7,794 nucleotides of DNA from assembly GCA_050942995.1 (NCBI GenBank), contig JBMNOI010000153.1, positions 1 to 7,794 on the forward strand, read 5' to 3'. The position numbers and the translations under genes are program-made. The stretch comes from JBMNOI01 sp050942995. Its GTDB lineage: Bacteria > Chloroflexota > Anaerolineae > UBA1429. The stretch's first letter is position 1. Every line of letters begins with the position of its first letter. Positions 1 through 6,010 of this stretch are shown in pieces. The notes beneath the pieces are model-generated. The model did not search any database. It was not told the DNA's origin and saw only the letters and a list, made by a program, of their open reading frames with translations.

Positions 1-723
1 GAGGATGACGACGACGCGCATCAGATCCTGCGTGGCCAGGCTGCCCCGATGGATGGGACGATGCAGGTAGGCTCCGGCGGCATAAAGCTCCTCACCGACG
101 AGGGTCTCGTCCATGGGCACATACATCAGCGCCGCCGCAGCCGGATCATACGTGCCGCCGATCTGCATCATCGCTTGCTGACCGGTGGCCTCTACGATCC
201 ACAATCCATCGTCATCGAAACGACCCAGCATTATATTGGCGAGGTATTTGCGTCGAGAGAGCGTCTCATGCGCGCCACCGGCATAGGCCATAGGATCGGG
301 CCCGTAAAAGCGAGCGCCTTCAGTGGAGTAAAAAGAGGTCAATCCGGCATCCCGGCGGGCGCGTTGCAGCACGCCCATGGCCGCGGGCAACACGGTTGCG
401 CTTCCCGTCGTACCGGGGGCGACTTGCTCGTAGGCGGCCAGATGTTTCACCACATAGTCATAGGTCGTAAGGCCCATCAGGGCCTCGGGCGTGGCCGCGC
501 CGCCGATCTGCCCGCGCCCCATGGTGACGTGGATCGGCCGTCCACTTTCGGCGGCATAGTTCAACAGTCGACGCATGCGTTCATAGGCGGCGATAGGTCG
601 AAACGCAACCCCGTGACCGCGTCGTGCCCGCAGCGTGTGGTAGATGAAAAAGGGGACAAAGAGCAGCAGGAATAGCAGAGCGGCCGAGTCGACATCCGGA
701 AAGAGTACGTCAATAATCGGCAT
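1..723 (-). CDS. DUF6754-like membrane-anchored protein, 3' end cut by window
   Basis: The open frame starts at ATG 723-721 and continues off the low-coordinate edge; 241 residues are visible and no stop is reached. The start is supported by GGAGGA at 738-733, 10 nt upstream. Residues about 14-31 (AALLFLLLFVPFFIYHTL) form a membrane segment followed by RARR, which suggests a short N-terminal anchor with the following domain in the cytoplasm. The soluble part has ESGRPIHVTMGRGQIGG (59-75), FYGPDPMAYAGG (139-150) and GEELYAAGAYLHRP (210-223). From memory these resemble the Chloroflexota family DUF6754, whose biochemical role is unknown to me. The ATG immediately follows the stop codon of the small gene upstream with no spacer, so the two are probably translationally coupled and may act together. 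The family name is recognised by pattern only; the coding call itself is firm. Confidence 0.78.
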   Translation of the reverse strand, partial: MPIIDVLFPDVDSAALLFLLLFVPFFIYHTLRARRGHGVAFRPIAAYERMRRLLNYAAESGRPIHVTMGRGQIGGAATPEALMGLTTYDYVVKHLAAYEQVAPGTTGSATVLPAAMGVLQRARRDAGLTSFYSTEGARFYGPDPMAYAGGAHETLSRRKYLANIMLGRFDDDGLWIVEATGQQAMMQIGGTYDPAAAALMYVPMDETLVGEELYAAGAYLHRPIHRGSLATQDLMRVVVIL

Positions 724-1035
724 CTACCGTTTTCCTCCAATCGGGCGGGGAGCGCCCCCACCCTTCAGTCGATCCAGCAGCCGCTCGACGTTGCGCCGAT
801 CCTCCAGCATCGTCGCATAGCGCCGCCCGTTCACCCCCAGAAGTGGCCGCATCAGGGGTTCGACGAGCAACATGAGATGGCTGCCAACCACGTTCAGCGG
901 TCGCATCAACTCCAGAAAAAGGGTCGCCGGCACTGCAAGCCCACGGTCGTGGATGGCCCCGACCAACGTGTCGATCGGATCTCCTTCTCGCTCATTGCGT
1001 TGCACGGCACTTTTTTCCTCTAAACTTATCAACAT
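724..1035 (-). CDS. Small hypothetical protein (93-103 aa), partner of the DUF6754-like gene
   Basis: This gene encodes about 103 residues if it starts at ATG 1035-1033, or 93 if it starts at GTG 1005-1003; it stops with TAG at 726-724, directly before the ATG of the next gene. The GTG has AGAGGA 10 nt upstream (GAGGA at 1020-1016), whereas the ATG has no clear ribosome site but sits about 6 nt after a possible -10 box, which would make a leaderless message. The middle carries a hydrophobic stretch, LAVPATLFLELMRPLNVVG followed by SHLMLLVEPLMRPLLG, that could be an amphipathic or weakly membrane-associated helix. The C-terminal part (YATMLEDRRNVERLLDRLKGG) is charged and probably helical. I recall similar small proteins in Chloroflexota, but I know no function. 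Zero-spacing linkage to the next gene suggests a shared role. A further in-frame ATG at 1116 is less likely, because it would place the predicted proximal promoter inside the gene. Confidence 0.72.
   Translation of the reverse strand: MLISLEEKSAVQRNEREGDPIDTLVGAIHDRGLAVPATLFLELMRPLNVVGSHLMLLVEPLMRPLLGVNGRRYATMLEDRRNVERLLDRLKGGGAPRPIGGKR
1016..1020 (-). promoter_or_regulatory. Shine-Dalgarno site for an alternative GTG start
   Basis: GAGGA (part of TTTAGAGGAAA) lies 10 nt upstream of the in-frame GTG at 1005-1003. It is the only good ribosome-binding sequence near the beginning of the small gene, so it argues for the shorter 93-residue product unless the ATG at 1035 is read from a leaderless transcript. 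Confidence 0.45.
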
Positions 1036-1040
1036 CGGGC

Positions 1041-1076
1041 AGTATATCATAAATCGCACTCTGCGGCCAAGATCAA
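1041..1076 (-). promoter_or_regulatory. Possible proximal promoter at the ATG of the small gene
   Basis: On the minus strand TTGGCC (1070-1065) and TATACT (1046-1041) are 18 bp apart. An overlapping alternative is TTGATC (1076-1071) with TATGAT (1051-1046), 19 bp apart. Either would start RNA within a few bases of the ATG at 1035, giving a leaderless or nearly leaderless message. The -35 region overlaps one arm of the inverted repeat 1070-1082/1119-1130, so folding of a longer upstream transcript and initiation here would use the same DNA. Confidence 0.4.
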
Positions 1077-1257
1077 TGATCGTTATCTCACAGCCCGGCA
1101 TCTGACCGGTCGCCAACCCGATATTGATCTATAGCCCGCTTTGACATGGGAATCATTCGCTCATAAGCACATTCTGCAGCAGTGTTCTGTTCTTTGAGCG
1201 AGAAGGGATACCGGCGAGTATAGAGCATTTTTCGGTAGAACACGCTGCAGAAGATGC
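1070..1257 (-). ncRNA. Candidate structured leader RNA or small RNA with two long stem-loops
   Basis: RNA from the promoter at 1264-1292 would begin near 1257. Five nt later it can form a 16-bp stem with one bulged base: the arm at 1252-1237 pairs with 1188-1172 around a 48-nt loop. The loop carries TCGCTCA (1201-1195), complementary to TGAGCGA just beyond the stem (1163-1157), so a 7-bp pseudoknot is possible. A second stem pairs 1130-1119 with 1082-1070, 12 bp with one bulged base, enclosing 36 nt. No convincing protein is encoded here. I do not recognise tRNA, 6S, SRP, tmRNA, RNase P or a known riboswitch. It may be the leader of the small gene at 1035 or a separate RNA. Pairings are read directly from the sequence; function is inference. 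Confidence 0.42.
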
Positions 1258-1263
1258 AACGCG

Positions 1264-1292
1264 AGTATACCATGCCCCTATGGTCGATGCAA
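1264..1292 (-). promoter_or_regulatory. Strong predicted sigma70-type extended -10 promoter
   Basis: On the minus strand TTGCAT (1292-1287) and TATACT (1269-1264) are separated by exactly 17 bp, and the -10 box is preceded by TGG, which fits an extended -10 (TGn). Transcription would start near 1257, about 222 nt upstream of the ATG at 1035, producing the structured leader described separately. It is the best promoter match I found in the window. Confidence 0.6.
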
Positions 1293-1341
1293 GCAAAAGT
1301 GACGATGTGCGTCCGACAAGACGCCCACCGCGATAGAGGTT

Positions 1342-1384
1342 GGCGCCTGTTCGTGGGAAGGTGGTCTCCCTACGAGCAGGCGCC
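1342..1384 (-). terminator. Hairpin just after the glycosyltransferase stop, no T tract
   Basis: GGCGCCTG occurs at both ends of an inverted repeat; each arm is about 17 nt with two to three mismatches, separated by about 9 nt. It begins 9 nt beyond the stop codon at 1394-1396. In neither direction is it followed by a run of T, so it is not a classical intrinsic terminator. It may end transcription by another route or protect the 3' end of the mRNA. Confidence 0.5.
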
Positions 1385-1393
1385 GATCATCCC

Positions 1394-4243
1394 TCAGGGT
1401 TGAACCACAACGGGGAGGTTAAGGAGCAGGCGATCATCGGCCAGGCGATGTCGCCGCCCATCATATACCGGGAGCCTGCGGCCCGTTCCCACATCATAGA
1501 GCCCGACGGCGATACGATAGGCCCCGGGAGCAATGTCGTCCGGCAAAGAAAGGCGATAGTCATCGCGGACAAATTCGTCCTCCAGCCAGGCGGTTGTCGG
1601 ATGCGCCCCTCCCAGAGGAAGGGTATCGATCTGTGCAACGATCTGCCCCTCTTTGTCCAGCAGGTGGACAAACACGGTATAAGAACGCACCGGCGACGAT
1701 TGGGCGTACCAGTGCAGCGTGATCCCGACTATCTGATCCGCAGTCACCACGCGATCGGGCAGATCGTACCCGAGCAGGCGGATCCCCACGCCCAGGCCGA
1801 CATCAAGAGAGTGTTCGACCTCGGGCGCCTCGAACATGCGGGGAACACCTGCGACCTCGACGGTTCCCAGGGAGTAAGCATCATGCGTTCGACCGCCGCC
1901 CAGGAATTCGGCCATCAGAGAATAGTGCCCGGATGGCGTCTCGGGATCTATCAAGAGATCATACATCCCCAGTATCACCTCGCCCGCGCGCCATAAAGAG
2001 GTGGGATGAGCTTCTCCGGCGGGCCATGCCAGCGTCTCGCTCCATACCCTATCCTGATCCCGCAAAACCAGTCTCAGCATATAGTCGCCGGAAGAGGATT
2101 CAGCCGACCAAAAGATCGATGCGGTCATTTTGTCCCCAGGACGCACAGGCCCTGAGGGAAGCGTATGGCCCTCAAGGCGCAGCCCCGGGGCCACCTCCAC
2201 GCCGACCGGCGTCTGCATCGGCAGATCGGCGGCATCCGGGAACTGTGCAGCGGGCAGAACCTCCACCATCCCCAGATCGAGATCGTATCCCGTAAAAGCG
2301 CCGGACGGATCGATGCGGGTCAGGGCACCATCCCACGCATCCTCGGGATGGAGGCGCAACAGCACCCGATACTCTCCCGGGGGCGTGGCCGGATCAACGG
2401 GCAACTCGAACCGATCGATCGTCGTCTCTGCTTCGGGCCACTGCGTCGTCCCGATATACTGCGTCTGTTCCACCCCCTCCTCGTCGAAATAGGTATAGCG
2501 ATCGACGGCGCGCAGGCTCTGGCTTCCCAGTCCGCGCACATGGCCCGCCCGATCCACCAGTCGAAGAGTCGCGACATAATCCTCCGGGATGGGGGCCTGA
2601 GCGATGTTGCGCCACCTCAGCATAAGCGAGAGGCTCTCACCGGGCTCGGCCCGGCGCGCCTCCCAGTCAAGCCCCGTCAGGGCAAGCATGTGTCCAAAGT
2701 CGTCGTTGCGCCGCTCTCCCTCCCAGATATCCTGGCGATGATAGACCTCCATCGGGCGAAAGTCGTAGAGGCGGCGCTCCAGCAACGCAAAATGAGTCTG
2801 CAAATAGTGTCTGAACGTCTCGTATTCTCTTAGCGATACCAGATGGTGCGCCCCGTGCGCCACGTTCATCAGCACCATCTGCACGTCACAGTCCTCGATC
2901 TCGGCGATCAGAGCATCCGCCGAGATCTGGCCGCTCTCTGTCGCCCCCTCGGACAACCCCGCCCCCAGGGGTGTTGTGGGACGCTGCGCGAAAAAGTTGA
3001 GCCCCGGATAATCAGAGAGCACATAATCCCCCGGATCGGTCTGCTCCCGAATCAATGCGACCCATGATGGCGTGGTATCCTCTTCTCTCCAGACCACCTC
3101 TGCATTGGAGAGAAAATGAGGCAGCAGGGCCAGCGTCGTCACAATCACCAGGGCCAGCCCTCCGCCTATCCGGTAAAGGCGCGCCGCGCCCCGGGCAGAC
3201 ACCCATCGACCGAACTCTATCAGCGGCAACGTGGCCAGAGCGGCCACGCCGGGCATGAGATAGACCAGATGCCGCTCGTGCAGTCCGCGCGTCATGACGA
3301 GGAAGCAGGCGGCCGTCGATAGCTGCCACACGCACATTCGGGCATACAGATCGCCGCGCCGCATAGCGACCCAGAGGCCGCCCAGAACGAGGGCGGAATA
3401 GACCGGTTGCCCTCGCAGAACGCCCAGATAAAAGTCCAGGGTCTTCCCAATAACCTCGTGCATGGGCATGCCGGCGCCCTGCTGCAGATGGTGGCCGACC
3501 ACCGCGCCGAGAAAATCGGGGGCAAGGACGGTAAAGAGGGCGGTCGCCATCGCCAGAGTCAGCGCATAGGGAATGCTCAGCCAGAGTCCGGAGAACCACA
3601 TGCGCCGCCAGTCGCGCCCGCGCACCCCCTCTGCCAGAACAAAGAGCCCCAGACCCAGCATCGTCAGCGCGCCGAACAGCTTGGCAAAGGTCGAGAGGGC
3701 CAGCAACACGCCCACCAGCGCCAGACGTCCTCGATGGCGCCGGGAATAGGCGGGAACAAAGAGATAGAGGCCCAGCATTTCCAGCACGAGCATGGACGCT
3801 TCCGGGCGAAAGTGACGCGCCACCCAAAAGATATCTCGATGCACCGCCAGCAGCATCAGCGTCACAACCGCCGCCGGAGCGCCCCAGGCCCGCCTGACGG
3901 CGGCAAAGCAGATCAGGCCGGTCGCCGCAATCAGCGCCACCGAAGCGAATCGCGCCGCATACACCGACAGATCGCTCACAGACAGCAACAGAGCGCCGGG
4001 ATAGAGGAACACCGGCATCTGTGGCGTGAGGAAATCGCGATAGGGCATCTCCCCCAGGGAGATGCGCCACGCGGCATAGAGATAGCCGCCTTCGTCATCA
4101 TACGCCAGCCAGCGGGTCAATTGCTGGCTGTAATACAGAACGATCGGCGCGATCAGCATCACTGGCCACAGCGCAGAGACGGCACGACGCCATACTGAAA
4201 CGATCGGATGCGGGCGTCCTGCTCTGGTCGTCGTTCGAAACAT
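1394..4243 (-). CDS. GT39/ArnT-like membrane glycosyltransferase with three C-terminal beta domains
   Basis: This 949-residue protein starts at ATG 4243-4241, with AGGGG 7 nt upstream. Residues 1-380 hold roughly ten or eleven hydrophobic membrane segments (for example about 24-42, 95-116, 120-136, 150-166, 174-206, 216-241, 281-293, 325-342 and 358-377). The first loop has YDDEGGYLYAAWRISLG (48-64) and MPYRDF (66-71), the acidic loop and PYRDF signature of the GT-C, polyprenyl-phosphate-sugar family; D49, D50 and E51 are candidate catalytic residues. Residues 380-510 form a soluble domain. Three repeats follow at about 518-662, 680-798 and 812-946, the last two sharing an AHPTxxW motif and a PxxxPGxY-like end. 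The enzyme would transfer a lipid-linked sugar at the outer membrane face; donor and acceptor are unknown. It has no sugar-synthesis or flippase neighbours here. The family assignment is strong and the substrate is unassigned. Two imperfect copies of a GATGATCGCCTGCTC-type sequence span the end of the gene. Confidence 0.9.
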   Translation of the reverse strand: MFRTTTRAGRPHPIVSVWRRAVSALWPVMLIAPIVLYYSQQLTRWLAYDDEGGYLYAAWRISLGEMPYRDFLTPQMPVFLYPGALLLSVSDLSVYAARFASVALIAATGLICFAAVRRAWGAPAAVVTLMLLAVHRDIFWVARHFRPEASMLVLEMLGLYLFVPAYSRRHRGRLALVGVLLALSTFAKLFGALTMLGLGLFVLAEGVRGRDWRRMWFSGLWLSIPYALTLAMATALFTVLAPDFLGAVVGHHLQQGAGMPMHEVIGKTLDFYLGVLRGQPVYSALVLGGLWVAMRRGDLYARMCVWQLSTAACFLVMTRGLHERHLVYLMPGVAALATLPLIEFGRWVSARGAARLYRIGGGLALVIVTTLALLPHFLSNAEVVWREEDTTPSWVALIREQTDPGDYVLSDYPGLNFFAQRPTTPLGAGLSEGATESGQISADALIAEIEDCDVQMVLMNVAHGAHHLVSLREYETFRHYLQTHFALLERRLYDFRPMEVYHRQDIWEGERRNDDFGHMLALTGLDWEARRAEPGESLSLMLRWRNIAQAPIPEDYVATLRLVDRAGHVRGLGSQSLRAVDRYTYFDEEGVEQTQYIGTTQWPEAETTIDRFELPVDPATPPGEYRVLLRLHPEDAWDGALTRIDPSGAFTGYDLDLGMVEVLPAAQFPDAADLPMQTPVGVEVAPGLRLEGHTLPSGPVRPGDKMTASIFWSAESSSGDYMLRLVLRDQDRVWSETLAWPAGEAHPTSLWRAGEVILGMYDLLIDPETPSGHYSLMAEFLGGGRTHDAYSLGTVEVAGVPRMFEAPEVEHSLDVGLGVGIRLLGYDLPDRVVTADQIVGITLHWYAQSSPVRSYTVFVHLLDKEGQIVAQIDTLPLGGAHPTTAWLEDEFVRDDYRLSLPDDIAPGAYRIAVGLYDVGTGRRLPVYDGRRHRLADDRLLLNLPVVVQP

Positions 4244-4556
4244 GAACTCACCCCTTGCGATTATTTATGTAAAGGAGGATGATTTCCTCCGGGCTCACTT
4301 GAGAGTGCGCCGCCCTCATTCTGGATTGACGCAGGGCAAAGAGGCATGGCGATAGAGACGCCCCTGTCAGGGATGCGGCAAACGTTCGAAACGGCGCGGG
4401 CTGGATATGCTTTTGTGCGGTGTGCGATGCCGGCGACAGCTCATCCCGGCCTGTCGTAAGGAGCCGTTGCCCCGGTCGTCCCCGGTTCCGGCGGACGGCG
4501 GCACACAACGGCAACGGCTCCTGCAGTGGATACCCTGCGAGGTGATGGGAAGGAGC
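4244..4556. other. 313-bp intergenic region upstream of the glycosyltransferase
   Basis: No convincing gene is present; short open frames here lack ribosome sites and family-like sequence. The part near the racemase-type gene holds a long hairpin (separate entry). Near the glycosyltransferase there is a small inverted repeat, GGAGGA (4274-4279) and TCCTCC (4285-4290), and then an AT-rich stretch (4261-4273) that could contain a -10 box, but no paired -35 box is clear. The glycosyltransferase promoter is likely here; I cannot place it. Confidence 0.5.
4460..4521 (-). terminator. Long inverted repeat after the enolase-superfamily gene, no T tract
   Basis: GGAGCCGTTGCC (4460-4471) and GGCAACGGCTCC (4510-4521) are perfect 12-bp arms. 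The 38-nt interval can itself pair through CGTCC and GGACG, with CCGG-AA-CCGG nested inside, giving a long compound hairpin. It starts 35 nt after the stop at 4557-4559. Downstream on the minus strand comes TTACGACAGG, not a T run, so the terminator role is inferred from position. Confidence 0.5.
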
Positions 4557-5876
4557 CTACTTGTCCCAGCGACGATCCGGCTGCCAGAACCCCAGCTTGG
4601 GCGTGTTCCACTCGTCTGTGGGTTCGAACAGGCCGGGGAAGCGCAGATTGGCCTCGATGCCGTCATAGTTCAGCTCGACGCCCAGCCCCGGCGCCTCGGG
4701 CACGCGCACAAACCCGTCTTGGATGACCGACTCTGGCAGCCCCGTCACCAGATCCTTCCAGAAGGGCAGATCCAGCCAGTGGCTCTCCAGCGCGATAAAG
4801 CTGGGAATGGCCGCGGCACAATGCACATTGGCCATAAAGCCGATGGGCGAGCAGGCGCAGTGCAGCACCGTGGGCAGGCCATATCGCTCGGCATAATCGG
4901 CGATCTTTTTCGTCTCCAGCATGCCACCGGCGCTGAGCAGATCGGGTTGGATGATATCGATAGCCCGCTTCTCGATCATCTCGCGCCAGCCGTCCCACAG
5001 GTAAATATCCTCGCCGTTCAATGTGGGCACATTGATGGCCTGCGTCACCGCCCGGTTCCCCTCCACATCCCACCAGGGGATGATATCCTCCAGCCACATA
5101 AGCCCTACCGGCTCGATGGCCTTGCCCAGACGGATGGCATCCTTGACCGTGATGGGCCCCAGGTGATCGATGGCCAGCGGCGTCTCCCAGCCCACCGCCT
5201 CGCGCACCGCCATGGCGATCTCGACAAAGCGGGCGATGCCCCGGTCGGTCAACTGCGTGCCCCCGGCGGTGCCCCGCGCCGTCCGGCGGCTGCCCAACGA
5301 ATATTCGTGGGGCGTGGGCTTGCCGATGAGCCCTCCCTCATAATCCGCCAGCACGTGCATGCCCACATCGAACTTGATGAGGGTGATGCCCATCGCCTTG
5401 CGCTGCAACACCCGCTCTACATACCCCTCGGGCGTCTCGTTCTCAGGATGAGGCGTGTCGGCATAGATACGCACCGCATCGCGATACTTGCCGCCCAGAA
5501 ACTGGTAACAGGGCACGCCGTACACCTTGCCGATCAGGTCCCACAGCGCCACCTCGATCCCCGAGACACCGCCGCCCTCGCGCCCCGATGCGCCGAACTG
5601 CTTGATGGCGCGAAAGATCATGTCGATGTTGCAGGGGTTTTGCCCCAGCAGCATGTGCTTGAACCGCAGGGCATCCTCTTTATGGCCGGCATCGCGCACC
5701 TCGCCGATGCCGCTCACCCCTTGATTGGTGTCGATGCGAATGATGGGATAATCATAGTTCGAGCACACAATAGCCAGACGCATGTCGGTGATCTTTAATT
5801 CGGTCGGCCGCGAAAATGTGCGAATGGCATCCTCGACGCGGTTCATGCTGCGTTCTTGCTCGTTGCGATCCGTCAT
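4557..5876 (-). CDS. Mandelate racemase/muconate lactonizing family enzyme, likely acid-sugar dehydratase
   Basis: The 439-residue protein starts at ATG 5876-5874, with GGGAG 4-5 nt upstream; an in-frame ATG at 5846 has no such site. It has the enolase-superfamily plan: an N-terminal capping domain (about 28-140, including SGIEVALWDLIGKVYGVP at 105-122) and a modified TIM barrel. Predicted metal ligands are D237 (AIDHLG), E263 (WLEDIIP) and E289 (NGEDIY). D312 (QPDLL) and H339 (LHCACSP) form the expected catalytic dyad, with E364 (ALESHW) behind them. On the second strand the usual KxK is K168-F-D170, so the chemistry at that face may differ from mandelate racemase. Residues about 171-210 form a long insert after this strand. 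The likely reaction is dehydration of a sugar acid to a 2-keto-3-deoxy acid, or an epimerisation; the substrate cannot be named. The DapA-family gene immediately upstream fits a sugar-acid pathway. An antisense open frame covers it but has no independent support. Confidence 0.92.
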   Translation of the reverse strand: MTDRNEQERSMNRVEDAIRTFSRPTELKITDMRLAIVCSNYDYPIIRIDTNQGVSGIGEVRDAGHKEDALRFKHMLLGQNPCNIDMIFRAIKQFGASGREGGGVSGIEVALWDLIGKVYGVPCYQFLGGKYRDAVRIYADTPHPENETPEGYVERVLQRKAMGITLIKFDVGMHVLADYEGGLIGKPTPHEYSLGSRRTARGTAGGTQLTDRGIARFVEIAMAVREAVGWETPLAIDHLGPITVKDAIRLGKAIEPVGLMWLEDIIPWWDVEGNRAVTQAINVPTLNGEDIYLWDGWREMIEKRAIDIIQPDLLSAGGMLETKKIADYAERYGLPTVLHCACSPIGFMANVHCAAAIPSFIALESHWLDLPFWKDLVTGLPESVIQDGFVRVPEAPGLGVELNYDGIEANLRFPGLFEPTDEWNTPKLGFWQPDRRWDK

Positions 5877-5925
5877 GGTGCTCCCTCGTATGTGTGATGG
5901 TTGCCTTTACGATGATCGTGGCTCT

Positions 5926-5957
5926 TCGGAGGGTCCGTTCGTGAACGGACCCTCCGA
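5926..5957 (-). terminator. Near-perfect 32-bp palindrome between the lyase and racemase-type genes
   Basis: TCGGAGGGTCCGTTC (5926-5940) and its exact complement (5943-5957) are separated by only two bases, so RNA from either strand would make a hairpin of about 13 bp with a small loop. It lies 53 nt past the stop of the DapA-family gene and about 50 nt before the next ATG. No T run follows. It could be a terminator-like element or an operator for the downstream gene; its length and perfection favour the former. Confidence 0.5.
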
Positions 5958-6010
5958 GCGGCCCTTGCCGATTGCCCGTAGTCGCCGCCCACCGGGGACC
6001 GAAGCAGAGT

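Noticed and set aside
1172..1252. A miniature inverted-repeat transposable element bounded by the 16-bp repeats
   Set aside because: No target-site duplication flanks the repeats and only 48 bp lie between them; placement right after a promoter suits an RNA structure better.
1088..1273. A 61-codon minus-strand open frame in the leader region
   Set aside because: Its first codon lies next to the predicted -10 box, upstream of the expected RNA start; no ribosome site or conserved-looking sequence is seen, and the stretch is better explained by RNA pairing.
3012..4070. A 352-codon minus-strand frame overlapping the glycosyltransferase in another frame
   Set aside because: The product is Arg/Ala/Gly-rich with no domain-like pattern; the overlapping frame has clear membrane segments and a GT39 motif.
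4248..4514. An 88-codon minus-strand frame between the racemase-type gene and the glycosyltransferase
   Set aside because: It begins inside the hairpin region, lacks a ribosome site and has no protein-like pattern.
4407..5798. A 463-codon plus-strand open frame opposite the racemase-type gene
   Set aside because: It mirrors the codon structure of a well-supported enzyme in GC-rich DNA; the product is low-complexity, has no family resemblance and no good ribosome site.
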